This document shows, piece after piece, positions 9,289-21,900 of a stretch of 64,000 nucleotides of DNA. Each line of letters starts with the position of its first letter. The first letter of the stretch is position 1. Location: assembly GCF_036320965.1 (NCBI RefSeq), contig NC_092270.1:23205440-23269439 (forward strand), given 5' to 3'. The DNA comes from Panulirus ornatus (Eukaryota; Arthropoda; Malacostraca; Decapoda; Palinuridae). The notes under the pieces were generated by a model. The model saw only the letters and a program-made list of their open reading frames with translations, searched no databases and had not been told where the DNA came from. The position numbers and the translations under genes were made by a program.

Positions 9289-10161
9289 GTTAAGAGTAAA
9301 TGTGAATAAGAGCAAGGTTATTAGGTACAGTAGGGTTGAGGGTCAAGTCAATTGGGAGGTGAGTTTGAACGGAGAAAAACTGGAGGAAGTGAAGTGTTGT
9401 AGATATCTGGGAGTGGATCTGGCAGCGGATGGAACCATGGAAGCGGAAGTGGATCATAGGGTGGGGGAGGGGGCGAAAATTCTGGGGGCCTTGAAGAATG
9501 TGTGGAAGTCGAGAACATTATCTCGGAGAGCAAAAATGGGTATGTTTGAAGGAATAGTGGTTCCAACAATGTTGTATGGTTGCGAGGCGTGGGCGATGGA
9601 TAGAGTTGTGCGCAGGAGGATGGATGTGCTGGAAATGAGATGTTTGAGGACAATGTGTGGTGTGAGGTGGTTTGATCGAGTGAGTAACGTAAGGGTAAGA
9701 GAGATGTGTGGAAATAAAAAGAGCGTGGTTGAGAGAGCAGAAGAGGGTGTTTTGAAGTGGTTTGGGCACATGGAGAGGATGAGTGAGGAAAGATTGACCA
9801 AGAGGATATATGTGTCGGAGGTGGAGGGAGCAAGGAGAAGAGGGAGACCAAATTGGAGGTGGAAAGATGGAGTGAAAAAGATTTTGTGTGATCGGGGCCT
9901 GAACATGCAGGAGGGTGAAAGGAGGGCAAGGAATAGAGTGAATTGGAGCGATGTGGTATACCGGGGTTGACGTGCTGTCAGTGGATTGAATCAAGGCATG
10001 TGAAGCGTCTGGGGTAAACCATGGAAAGCTGTGTAGGTATGTATATTTGCGTGTGTGGACGTATGTATATACATGTGTATGGGGGGGGGGGTTGGGCCAT
10101 TTCTTTCGTCTGTTTCCTTGCGCTACCTCGCAAACGCGGGAGACAGCGACAAAGTATAAAA

Positions 10162-10165
<4 letters not shown>
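9289..10165 (+). mobile_element. RTE LINE, 5'-truncated, short 3'UTR (RTE-4)
   Basis: Begins at gttaagagtaaatgtgaata (VNVNKSKV) and holds an open 222-codon frame, 9302-9970, for the RT end and C-terminal domain ([57 protein letters not shown]). Then come the short 3'UTR, the tail and A8. It forms a tail-to-tail inverted repeat with RTE-5. Confidence 0.9.

Positions 10166-10198
<33 letters not shown>
10165..10198. repeat. (TA)n microsatellite
   Basis: 34 bases of TA following the oligo(A) of RTE-4. Confidence 0.9.
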
Positions 10199-10199
<1 letters not shown>

Positions 10200-10202
<3 letters not shown>

Positions 10203-10322
10203 TTTTTTTATTATACTTTGTCGCTGTCTCCCGCGTTTGCGAGGTAGCGCAAGGAAACAGACGAAAGAAATGTATATGTATATATACATGTATATGTATA
10301 TATATGTATATTTTATTTTTTT
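10200..10322 (-). mobile_element. LINE tail fragment followed by TA/TG-rich DNA
   Basis: 10211-10271 is a minus-strand tail (ctttgtcgctgtctcccgcg to gacgaaagaaa). 10272-10320 is a TATATG-type simple sequence. It lies between the tails of RTE-4 and RTE-5, the spacer of the large inverted repeat. Confidence 0.8.
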
Positions 10323-10324
10323 TT

Positions 10325-11193
10325 GCTTTGTCGCTGTCTCCTGCGTTTGCGAGGTAGCGCAAGGAAACAGACGAAAGAAATGGCCCAACCCACCCCCATA
10401 CACATGTATATACATACATCCACACACGCAAATATACATACCTACACAGCTTTCCATGGTTTACCCCAGACGCTTCACATGCCCTGATTCAATCCACTGA
10501 CAGCACGTTAACCCCGGTATACCACATCGATCCAATTCACTCTATTCCTTGCCCTCCTTTCACCCTCCTGCATGTTCAGGCCCTGATCACACAAAATCTT
10601 TTTCACTCCATCTTTCCACCTCCAGTTTGGTCTCCCACTTCTCCTCGTTCCCTCCACCTCCGACACATATATCCTCTTGGTCAATCTTTCCTCACTCATT
10701 CTTTCCATGTGCCCAAACCATTTCAAAACACCCTCTTCTGCTCTCTCAACCACGCTCTTTATATTTCCACACATCTCTCTTACCCTTACGTTACTTACTC
10801 GATCAAACCACCTCACACCACACATTGTCCTCAAACATCTCATTTCCAGCACATCCATCCTCCTGTGTACAACTCTATCCATAGCCCATGCCTCGCAACC
10901 ATACAACATTGTTGGAACCACTATTCCTTCAAACATACCCATTTTTGCTTTCCGAGATAATGTTCTCGACTTCCACACATTCTTCAAGGCTCCCAGAATT
11001 TTCGCCCCCTCCCCCACCCTATGATCCACTTCCGCTTCCATGGTTCCATCCGCTGCCAGATCCACTCCCAGATATCTAAAACACTTTACTTCCTCCAGTT
11101 TTTCTCCATTCAAACTTACCTCCCAATTGACTTGACCCTCAACCCTACTGTACCTAATAACCTTGCTCTTATTCACATTTACTCTTAACTTTC

Positions 11194-11195
<2 letters not shown>
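10325..11195 (-). mobile_element. RTE LINE, 5'-truncated, short 3'UTR (RTE-5)
   Basis: Tail at 10325-10390, short 3'UTR, then a 222-codon open frame (11176 down to 10508) colinear with that of RTE-4 (VIRYSRVEGQ to VNWIDVVYRG). The 5' truncation (actcttaactttctt) lies about five bases from the RTE-4 truncation point and also touches a (TA)n array. Confidence 0.9.

Positions 11196-11257
<62 letters not shown>
11196..11257. repeat. (AT)n microsatellite at a LINE 5' junction
   Basis: About 62 bases of perfect AT between the 5' end of RTE-5 and the SINE-B palindrome. Confidence 0.95.
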
Positions 11258-11258
<1 letters not shown>

Positions 11259-11505
11259 CTTTTCTTTCATACTATTCGCCATTTCCCGTGTCAGCTAGGT
11301 AGCGTTAAGAACAGAGGACTGGGCCTCTGAGGAAACATCCTCATCCAGCCCCCTTCTCTGTTCCTTCCTTTGGAAAAAAAAAAAAAAAAAAAAAAGGAAC
11401 AGAGAATGGGGCTAGGTGAGGATATTCCCTCAGAGGCCCAGTCCTCTGTTCTTAACGCTACCTTGCTAATGCGGGAAATGGCGAATAGTTTGAAAGAAAG
11501 AAAGA
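11258..11505. mobile_element. Two SINE-B units as a near-perfect palindrome
   Basis: The left arm (about 11270-11364, ctattcgccatttcccgtgt to cttctctgttcc) is mirrored by the right arm (about 11396-11490, ggaacagagaatggggctag to gaaatggcgaatag), with ttcctttgg and A22 between. Arms of about 95 bases with only scattered mismatches could fold into a hairpin. Both units lack the 5'UTR-like part seen in 9012-9259. Confidence 0.85.
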
Positions 11506-11511
11506 ATATAT

Positions 11512-14500
11512 ATATACATATGCCCATACATGCACATATTCATATCTGTACATATCAACATGTACACATGTACATATTCATATTTGCTTGCCTTCATCCA
11601 TTGCTGGTGCTACCAGCCCCACAGGAAACAGCATGGCTACTCTCCTGCCTCAGCAAGGTAGTGCCAGGAAAACACAAAAAAAAGGCTACATTTATTCACA
11701 CTCAGTCTCTAGTTGTCATGTGTAATGCACCAAAACCATAGCTCCCTCTCCACATCCAGGCCCCACAGACCGTTCCATGGTTTACCCCATATGTTTCACA
11801 TGCCCTGGTTCAATCCATTGACAGCACATCGACCTCGGTATACCATGTACTTCCAATTCCCTCTGTTCCTTGCATGCCACTCACTCTCCTGTATGTTCAG
11901 GCCCCGATCACTCAAAATCTTTTTCACTCCATCCTTCCTCCTCCAGTTTGGTCTCCCACTTCTCCTTGTTCCCTCCACCTCTGACACATATATCCTCTTT
12001 GTCAATCTTTCCTCTCATTCTCTCCATATGTCCGAGTCATTTCAACACATCTTCTACTCTTTCATCCACACTCTTTTATTTCCACACATCTCCCTTACCC
12101 TTTCATTGCTTACTCAGTCAAACCTCCTCACACCATATATTGTCCTCAGACATTTCATTTCCAATACATCCACCCTCCTTTGTACAACCCTATCTGTAGC
12201 CCATGCCTCACATCCACATAATGGTGTTGGAACTACTATTACATCAAATATACCAATTTTTGCTCTCTGCGATAACATTCTCTCCTTCCACACATTCTTC
12301 ATGGCTCCCAGAACCTTCGCCCCCTCCTCCACCCTGTGACTCACTTCCACTTCCATGGTTCCTTTCACTGCTGAGTCCACTTACAGATATCTAAAATACT
12401 TCACTTCCTCCAATTTTTCTCCATTCTAACTTACATCCCAATTAACTTGTCCTTCAACCCTCCTGAACCTAATAACCTTGCTCTTATTCACACTTACTCT
12501 ACTTTCTCCTTTCACACAACTTTTCCAAATTCAGTCACCAACTTCTACAGTTTCTCACTCGAATCAGCCACCAGAGCTGTATCATCTGCGAACAACAAGT
12601 GACTCACTTCCTAGGCCCTCTCATCCTCAACAGACTGCATACTCGCCAATCTCTCCAAAACTCTTGCATTTACTTCCCTAACCACCCCATCCAGAAACAA
12701 ATCAAATAACCATGGGGACATTACACATTCCCCCCGCAAACTGACCTTCACATCCTTGGTAAAAACTTTTCATGGTTTCTAGCAGCTTACCTCCCACACC
12801 ATATACTCTTAAGACCTTCCACAAAGCATCTCTATCAATCTATCATATGCCTTCTCCATATCCATAAATGCTTCATACAAATCCATTTGTTTTTATAAGT
12901 ATTTCTCACACACACTCTTCAAAGCAAACACGTGATCCACAACCTCTACCACTCCTGAAACCACACTGCTCTTCCCCAATCTGATGCTCTGTACATGCCT
13001 CCACCCTCTCAATTAATACCATCCCATGTAATTTCCCAGGAATACTCAACAAACTTATACCTTTGTAGTTTGAACTCTCACTTTTATCCCCTTTGCCTTT
13101 GTACAATGGCACTATTCATGCATTCTGCCAATCCTCAGGCACTTTACCATGATCCATACATACACTGAATATCCTTACCAACTAATCAACCACACAGACA
13201 CCCCTTTTCTTCATAAATTCTTCTGCAATACCATCCAAATCTACCACCTTGCTGAATCTCCTCTTCTGCAAAGTTTCATCACCTCTTCTCTCTTAACCAA
13301 ACCATTCTGTCTGACCTCTCACTTCCCACACCACCCTGAACAAAACACCCTACATATGCTACTCTATCATCAAACACATTCAATAAACCTTCAAAATACT
13401 CACTCCATCTCCTTCTCACCTCATCATTACCCGTTACTTCCCCCCCTTCACCTATGTTCCCATTTGTTCCCTTGTCTTATGCATGTTATTTCCCTCCTTC
13501 CAGAACATTTCTTTATTTTCCCTAAAGTTTTATGATACTTTCTCACCCCAACTCTCCTTTGCAAACCTTGCACCTTCCTCTTGACCTCCTGCCACTTTCT
13601 TTTATATTCTCAGTCATTGGCACTTCTTCTTTGTATCATCCAAATGCCTCTTTTTTCTCTTTCACTAACAATTCTACTTCTTCATCCCACCACTCACTAC
13701 CCTTTCTAATCTGCCCACCTCCCACTTTTCTCATGCCACACGCATCTTTTGCACATGCCATCAGTGCTTCCCTAAATACATCCCATACCTCACCCACTCG
13801 CCTCGCATCATTTGCTCTCACCTTTTGCCATTGTACACTTAATCTCTCCGGGTACTTCCTCACACAAGTGGCCTTTCCAAGCTCATTTACTCTCACCACT
13901 CTTCTCCCCAACATTCTTTCTTCTTTTTTGAAAACCTCTATGAATCTTCACCTTCGCCTCCACAAGATAATGATCAGACATCCCTCCAGCTGCCCCTCTC
14001 AGCACATTATCATCCAAAAGTTTTTCTTTTACACACCTATCAACATGCAATTCAATAATGCCCTACTCACGTACGTATACTTATGTATATCTTTCTTTTT
14101 AAACCAGGTATTCTTAATCACCAATCCATTTTCAGCACACAAATCCACAAGCTCTTCACCACTTCCATCCACAATACTTAATACCCTATGGACACCAGTT
14201 ATACCCTCAACTGCCTCATTACTCACCTTCACATTTAAATCACCCATCACTAATACCTGGTCTTGGGCATCAAAGCTACTGACACACTCACTTAGCTGCG
14301 CCCAATACGCTTGTCTCTCATGATCATTCTCCTCATTACCAGCTGCATAAGCACCAATAATCATCCATTTCTCTCCATCCACTTTCAGTTTTACCCACAT
14401 CAATCTAGAATTTACTTTCATACACTCTCCACTCTGTCACACACTCCCACAACTCTTGCTTTAGAAGTAGTGCTACAACTTCCTTAGCTTTTGTCTTCTC

Positions 14501-14664
14501 ACCAAACCCTGACTTTACTCCCAAGACTTTTCCAAACTATTCTTCCCCTTTACCCTTGAGCTTTGTTTTTCTTAGAGCTAGAGTATCCAGGTTTCTTTCC
14601 TCAAACATACTATCTATCTCCTTTCTTCCCATCTTGGTTACATCCATACACATTCAGACACCCC
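11512..14664 (-). mobile_element. RTE LINE, near full length, old and decayed (RTE-6)
   Basis: The most complete gene order in the window, read downward from 14664: endonuclease from just after its N-terminus, linker, RT, C-terminal domain and diverged long 3'UTR. Frames are short and shifted everywhere: C-terminal domain 12380-11796, RT about 13650-12400, linker 13914-13636 (RVNELGKATCVRKYPERLS, WWDEEVELLVKEKKEAFG), endonuclease 14421-14029. Its divergence from the young copies marks it as old. The 5' end abuts (AT)n, with RTE-7 head-to-head on the other side. Confidence 0.85.
14029..14421 (-). pseudogene. RTE-6 APE-type endonuclease fragment
   Basis: 130 codons of the middle and C-terminal endonuclease: MWVKLKVDGEKWMIIGAYAA (Tyr block), VLVMGDLNVKVSNEAVEG (the catalytic GDxN motif is intact), NGLVIKNTWFKKKDIHKYTY. 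The last 12 codons are out of family frame. The SDH block lies downstream in another frame near 13975. In working elements this domain nicks the target DNA to prime reverse transcription. Confidence 0.8.
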
Positions 14665-14688
14665 ATATATATATATATATTTATATAT
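14665..14688. repeat. (AT)n between two head-to-head LINE copies
   Basis: 24 AT-alternating bases with one interruption, touching the 5' ends of both RTE-6 and RTE-7. Confidence 0.9.
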
Positions 14689-15450
14689 GGTGTGAGGTGG
14701 TTTGGTCGAGTAAGTAATTATAGGGTAAGAGGGATGTGTGGTAATAAAAAGAGTGTGGTTGAGAGAGCAGAAGAGGGTGTTTTGAAATGGTTTGGTCACA
14801 TGGAGAGAATGAGTGAGGAAAGATTGACCAAGAGGATATATGTGTCAGAGGTGGAGGGAATGAGGAGAAGTGGGAGACCAAGTTGGAGGTGGATAGATGG
14901 AGTGAAAAAAATTTTGAGTGATTGGGGCCTGAACATACAGGAGGATGAAAGGCGTGCAAGGAATAGAGTGAATTGGAACGATGTGGTATACCGGGGTCGA
15001 CGTGCTATCAATGGATTGAACCAGGGCATGTGAAGCGTCTGGGGTAAACCATGGAAAGTTCTGTGGGGCCTGGATGTGGAAAGGGAGCTGTGGTTTCGGT
15101 GCATTATTACATGACAGCTAGAGACTGAGTGTAAATGAAAGTGGCCTTTGTTGTCTTTTCCTAGCGCTACCTCATGCACATGCGGGGGAAGGAGGTTGTT
15201 CTTTCATGGGTGGCGGGGTGGCGATGGGAATGAATAAAGGCAGACAGTATGAATTATGTACATGGGCATATATGTTACGTTGAGATGTATATATATGTAT
15301 ACGTTGAGATGTATAGCTATGTATATTTGCGTGTGTGGACGTGTATGTATATACATGTGTATGTGGGTGGGTTGGGCCTTTCTTTTGTCTGTTTCCTTGC
15401 GCTACCTCGCTAACGCGGGAGACAGCAACAAGGTAAAGTAAGTGAATATG
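14689..15450 (+). mobile_element. RTE LINE, 5'-truncated, long 3'UTR, older type (RTE-7)
   Basis: Open from GVRWFGRVSN to the stop at 15033, ending RGRRAINGLNQGM because the codon after YRG is CGA rather than the TGA of the young copies. The long 3'UTR (with gacagctagagactgagtgt and gaatgaataaaggcagacag) and the tail gcgctacctcgctaacgcgg follow. About 115 codons of family sequence remain. Confidence 0.9.
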
Positions 15451-15454
15451 AATA

Positions 15455-16967
15455 TATTTATTTATTATACTTTGTTGCTTTCTCCCGTGTTAGCGAGGCA
15501 GTGCAAAGAAACAGACAAAAGAATGGCCTAACCCACCCACATACACATGTATATACATACATGTCCACACACGCACATATACATACATACCTATACATTT
15601 CAACGTATACATATATGTACATACACAGACATATACACATGTACATAATTCATACTTGCTGCCTTTATTCATTCCCGTCGCTACCCCACCACACATGAAA
15701 TGACAACCCCCTCCCCCCGCATGTGTGCGAATTAGCACTAGGAAAAGACAACAAAGGCCACATTCGTTCACACTCAGTCTCTAGCTATCATGTATAATGC
15801 ACTGAAACCAAAGCACCCTTTCCACATCCAGGCCCTACAAAACTTTCCATGGTTTATCCCAGCACTTCACATGCCCTGGTTCAATCCATTGACAGCACAC
15901 CGACCCCGGTATACCACATCGTTCCAATTCACTCTTCCTTGCATGCCTTTCACCCTCCTGTACGTTCAGGCCCTGATCGCTCAAAATCTTTTCCACTCCA
16001 TCCTTCCACCTGAAATTTGGTCTCCCACTTCTCCTCGTTCCCTCCAAATCAGACACACATATCCTCTTGGTCAATCTTTCCTCACTCATTCTCTCCATGT
16101 GACCAAACCATTTCAAAACACCCTCTTCTGCTCTCTCAACCACACTCTTTATATTACCACACATCTCTCTTACCCTTTCATTACGTACTCTATCAAACCA
16201 CCTCACACCACATATTGTTCTCAAACATCTCATTTCCAACACATCCACCCTCCTCCGCACAACCCTATCTATAGCCCACGCCTCGCAACCATATAACATT
16301 GTTGGAACCACTATTCCTTCAAACATACCCATTTTTGCTTTCCGAGATAATGTTCTCACCTTCCACGCATTCTTCACTGCTCCCAGAACTTTCCTTCACC
16401 CTGTGACTCGCTTCCGTTTCCATCCACTGCCACATCCACTCCCAGTTATTTAAAACACTTCACTTCCTCCAGTTTTTCTCCATTCAAACTTACCTCCCAA
16501 TTGACTTGTCCCTCAACCCTACTGTACCTAATAACTTGCTTTTATTCACATTTACTCTCAGCTTTCTTCTTTCACACACTTTACCAAACTCAGTCACCAG
16601 CTTCTGCAGTTTCTCACCCAAATCAGCCACCAGTGCTGTATCATCAGCGAACAACAACTGACTCACTTCCCAAGCTCTCTCATCCACAACAAACTGCATA
16701 CTTACCCCTCTTTCCAACACTTGCATTCACCTCCCTGACAACCCCATCCATAAACAAATTAAACAACCATCACGCACCCCTGCCGCAAACCAACATTCAC
16801 TGAGAACCAATCACTTTTCTTTCTTCCTACATGTACACATGCCTTACATCCTCGATAATAACTTTTCACTGCTTCTAAAAACTTGCCTCCCACACCATAT
16901 ATTCTTAATACCTTCTACAGAGCATCTCTATTAACTCTATCATATGCCTTTTCCAGATCCATAAATG
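15455..16967 (-). mobile_element. RTE LINE, 5'-truncated, long 3'UTR, older type (RTE-8)
   Basis: Tail at about 15465-15520, long 3'UTR, C-terminal domain frame 16377-15835 ([41 protein letters not shown]), then a shifted FADDTALVADLGEKL frame (16726-16490) and RT up to 16967. Small deletions break it near 16390, 16530 and 16765. Confidence 0.85.
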
Positions 16968-18765
16968 TATGGACATGTATGTACAGCATGTATGTACATA
17001 TTCATACATGCTGCCCTCATCCATTCCCGCTGCCACCCCGCCACACATGAAATGGAACCCCCTCCTCGCGCATACGCACGAGGTAGCGCTAGGAAAAGAC
17101 AACAAAGGCCACATTCGTCCACACTCAGTCTCTATCTGCCATGTGTAATGCACTGAAACCATAGCTCCCTTTCCGCATTCAGGCCCCACAAAACTTTCCA
17201 TGATTTACCCCAGATGCTTCACAAGCCCTGGTTCAATCCATTGACAGCATGTCGACCCAGATATACCACATTGTTCCAATTCACTCTATTCCTTGCACGC
17301 CTTTCACCCTCTTGTACATTCAGGCCCCAATCGCTCAAAATCTTTTTCACTCCATCCTTCCACCTCCAATTTGGTCTCCTACTTCTCGTTCCCTCCACCT
17401 CTGACACATGTATCTCATTTCCAACACATCTACTACCCTCCTCTGCACAACCCTATCTAAAGCCCAAGCCTCACAACCGTATAACATTGTTGGAACCACC
17501 ATTCCTTCAACCATATCCATTTTTGCTCTCCGAGATAATGCTCTCACCTTCCATACGTTCTTCAACGCTCCCAGAACCTTTGCCCCCTCCCCCACCCTGT
17601 GACTTGCTTCTGCTTCCATGATTCCATCCACTGCTAAATCCACTCCCAAATATCTAAAACTCTTCACTTCCTCCAGTTTTTCTCCATTGAAACTTTCCTC
17701 CCAAATTACTTGTCCCTCAACCCTACTGAACCTAATAACCTTGCTCTTATTCACATTTACTCCCAGCTTTCTTCTTTCACACATTTTACCAAACTCAGTC
17801 ACCAACTTCTGCGGTTTCTCACTTGAATCAGCCACCATCACTGTACATCACCAAACAGCAATTGACTCACTTCCCAAGCCCTCTCATTGACAACAGACTG
17901 TATACTTTCCCCTCTCTCCAAAACTCTTGCATTCACCTCCCTGACAACTTTATCCATAAACAAATTAAACAACCATGGAGACACCACGCACCCTTGCCGC
18001 AAACTGACATTCACTAGGAACCAAGCACTTTCCTTTCTTCCTGCTCGTACACATGCCTTACATCCTCGATAAAAACTTTTCACTGCTTCTAGCAACTTGC
18101 CTCCCACACCATATACTCTTAATACCTTCCACAGAGCATGTCTACCAACTCTATGATTTTCCTTTTCCAGATCCATAAAGGCTACATACAAATCCATTTG
18201 TTTTCCTAAGTATTTCTCACATACATTCTTCAAAGCAAACACCTGATCCACACATCCTCTACCACTTTTGAAACCACGCTGCTCTTCCCCAATCTGATGC
18301 TCTGTACATGCCTTTGCCCTCTCACTCAATACCCTACCATATAATTTCCCAGGAATACTCAACAAACTTTTACCTCTGTAATTTGAACACTCGCCTTTTT
18401 CCCCTATGCCTTTGTACAATGGCACTATGTATGCATTCCGCCTATCCTGAGGCACTTCACCATGAGCCATACTTACATTGAATATCCTCACCAACCAGTC
18501 AACAATGCAGTCACCCCCTTTATTAACAAATTCCACTGCAATACCATCCAAACCCTCCACCTTGCCGGCTTTCATCATCCTCAAAGCTTTCACTACCTCT
18601 TCTCTATTTAACAAACCATTCTTCCTGACCCTCTCACTTCACACACCACCTCGACTAAAACTCCCCATATCTGCCACTCTATCATCTAACACATTCAACA
18701 AACCTTCAAAATACTCATTCCATCTCCTTCTCACATCACCACTTCTTGTTATTACCTCCCTATTA
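16968..18765 (-). mobile_element. RTE LINE, 5'-truncated, older type, internal deletion (RTE-9)
   Basis: 3'UTR (no tail) at 16985-17210, C-terminal domain and RT up to ggaggtaataacaagaagtg near 18765. About 270 bases of the C-terminal domain are missing at 17407-17410, where [11 protein letters not shown] sequence joins DVLEMR. The end codon is CGA (ggtcgacatgctg). Confidence 0.85.
17838..18614 (-). pseudogene. RTE-9 reverse transcriptase palm
   Basis: 258 codons: EEVVKALRMMKAGKVEGLDG, VPLYKGIGEKGECSNYRG, GFKSGRGCVDQVFALKN, FMDLEKENHRVGRHALW (first catalytic Asp kept, flanks altered) and VSLRQGCVVSPWLFNLFMDK. The frame ends in QLLFGDVQ, so the FADDTA site is destroyed by a small deletion at about 17845. 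Not functional. Confidence 0.85.
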
Positions 18766-18789
18766 GCCATTCTTGTTGTAGTAAGTTGA

Positions 18790-18990
18790 CATCAGGAGCA
18801 AATGAACTGTTTCTTATTTGCACATATCCAGTCTGTGACTTACATGTGTAACATGCCAAAACCACAGCCTGCCATTCACATGGAAGCCCCACAGACCATT
18901 TCATTGTTGACTTTGACCACTTAATTTGCCCTGGGTTTATTCCACTGAAGGCGCGTGTCTCCCTTTCCATATAGAATATGGGTCCAATCC
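18790..18990 (-). mobile_element. Very old RTE/SINE 3'UTR relic
   Basis: Weak but ordered similarity to the long 3'UTR: gtgtaacatgccaaaaccac, then aagccccacagaccatttca, then tgccctgggtttattccact. No coding remains. Confidence 0.5.
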
Positions 18991-21900
18991 AGTAAGATGC
19001 ATTTCTTTTTTCCAGGAACTCGTAAATGTTGTTTATACCATAAAGTCAGGGTTGTTGAAAGTAAAGCACTTTTTCATTGAAGACCTGCAATACTAAATTC
19101 CTTATATTATGTTATCAGTGTTATGTATGCTGTCTATTCCTGGATCAAGTCATGCCAATTTTTAGATGCCTATCAGGTTAATACATGTGGCTAACCATTT
19201 TCTTTCTCACATGGCACTGCATCCTACAGACCAACGGTGATGGTAGGCTGTGATAAGGTAAATATGGCTGTATTCCTATCTCTCTTTAGGAATTTGAAAT
19301 TTTTGATTTTGACAAAATTTTTGAATATGTATTAGCATATTTTCGAAAAATCTAAAGAAGACAGGTCTTTCATTTAAATTCTGATTATGCTGATCACTTA
19401 CATATATTGTATTGATTACTTGCAATATGCATTCATTCATTAGCAGAACGATAACTCATTTCATTCTGAAATATTAGATATTTCATTGATAGTTTTACCC
19501 TTATAATTCGTCATTAATCAGTACTGAAATTTTTGTCACAACAGCATCTGCAATGATCTTTGCCCCTTCCATGATTGGTTACATCACCAAGGTGTAGTAT
19601 GGATGCTACACTTGTTAGGCCCATTCCACTAGTCTCCGATATGCTTGTATTTCTCAACTTTGCTTTTGGCCAGTGTCAGCCTATTGTCCTATGAGCCAGG
19701 ATGCACTTTTCTTTGTCAGGGACATGTACCTTAAAAGCCTCTTTGCTCAGGAGAATGACATTATACAAATGAAAGGAAATGTACTTTTGTAAATAGTAAT
19801 ACTGTTATTGTAAATGTTAATGTACTGAACTGCAATGTAGTTGATAATAAGAGGCATTTTTTTTTTTCAAATAACTTCTTCGCTGACAGTAAAAATAATT
19901 GTTGTACGGTGGAGTACATTTACTTCCTTGGATTTCTCATTGAGTGTACCAACCATTTTTGTGCCTTATGAATGTCAAAAGGTCTTATGGAAATTGCCAG
20001 TCCATACATCCTTATTGGATAAATACCAGGCAACATCACATTGTGCATTAGTCCTGTGCTTGAAGTCAGTGTGGTTGCTTCACTTGTAAAACTGTAGTAA
20101 ATACCTTTTTTACACAAATGGGGAATTTTTAATGATGTATCAAAAATTTTAGCCCTCAACCCGTACATGAATGGTGATGTCGGTTATCATTGTATGATAT
20201 AAATCTGAAGGCTAAACCTTATGAATAAATCAAAATGTTTTATGATTTGCAAAATATTTCAAAATACAATTAAGGATTGGGTATATTGTAATGCATTTTA
20301 ACAGTTGTCCTATTAAAATCATTGCCTTGTGGACTGACCACCTTCTATGTTATTAGTTAAATAATGATGCTCCATAGAAAATTAATTACAGCTAACCTGC
20401 CAAATAAGTCAAGAAATCATTTTATACCTACCTATTTTCATTAAGTTATGGATAGCAAAGCAATTTTTTTCTTGGTGGGCTTAAACATTAAGGAAGATTT
20501 CAATTACGTATCGGATCTAATCATCCAACAGTCAGCTGTTGCTATTTAGTTATAAGTTGGTCATGTACTGCCAACCCAGTTAGCATGGTCTGATTCAAAG
20601 GGAATGTCCCTTTAAACATATTCAGCTCTGAATATTTGTAACTGGTTTATTGGGGTAAATTCTTTTTTATTCATGTTTATTGTTAAGCTTCATTAAAGAA
20701 TATTTTAGCTAATTGCTTTAAATGATATATGATATTTGTGAATATTGAGACTTACAATGATATGTGGTTTCTCTAAGGAAATACCACACCCAGTTGTAGT
20801 GTAAGTTAAATATTTGTATGCAAGTCACATTAAGTTTATGAACTGACCACTTTATCATTGTTCTTCATGGCTTATTGTATGACTTCATTTATGTAAAGCT
20901 ATATTTTATGCATCTTATTAATTGGACAACAATTTGAATTTAACAATCTAGTGCAGTCATGTTTCTTGGACAGCTGAAGTGCAGCTTTAATGTAATAAGA
21001 GGGCCCTGCTTACCAAATAACAGTATGATTATTATAAATTATGAAGTATTTATGATGAAATAAGTGATCAGCAAAAGTTCAGTTATGTGCCAACATTTGT
21101 TTTTGAAAATCCTTTTCACTGGTTATACTGTTTGGTCAGGGCACTTGGGATGACAGACAGATATCTTATGCTTTTTTGTAACAGGATTTTTATACCTCAA
21201 ATGTTTAATCAGCTGGACTAGAAAAGACAAAGATTTTGTTACCCAAGGGAGTAACTCAGTGTATTGAAAATTGATGAACAAGAATCATTGTAAAGAACAA
21301 CAGGATTGCATTGTTGTGAGCTGAAATTATATAAGTTGTCACAGAGATGACGAAGTTTTGATATGGTTTAGGAAAGAGAGACTTCATACACCCACTAGTG
21401 TAAATTTTTTTTACATATATATCTGTTGAAAGTTGTAAAGCTATTGCTCTAATTTTCTTTTCAAATGTGGCTAGCACCCTCATTGTCAGTGTTTCCACTG
21501 GCATAATGTTAATACTTTTATGTATAAATTCATGAAGTTCTCCAAATGGCAGTGCTGTATCCAAGCAATGCATATATGCACCACAGGATTAAAAAAAAGA
21601 AAAGTTGCAGCAATAGGGTAATTGTTGAGAGAGAGTGGATGCAACTACTGCAGCAGGCATAAATCAGTAACTACATTATATTCACTGGATTTTGTGTTTT
21701 CATTTGAAAAATATTATGTTTATACTTGCAATAAATCAAAGGAGCCACTAAGTATAAAAAACAGAACTATGCATGTGTCATAGTAACAAGGCAGTAAAAA
21801 TTTAAGTAACAGTTGGCTCATGCAGACACCCTTAGGTGTTGCTGTTCAGTAGGTTTTACTTTTTTCCGTTCAAGGCTCCAATTATTCCCCTGAGTGTGGC

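Noticed and set aside
19201..19256. Exon pairing the candidate at 19546
   Set aside because: The only stop-free frame of this AG-to-GT segment ends in a phase that brings an immediate TGA in the next segment.
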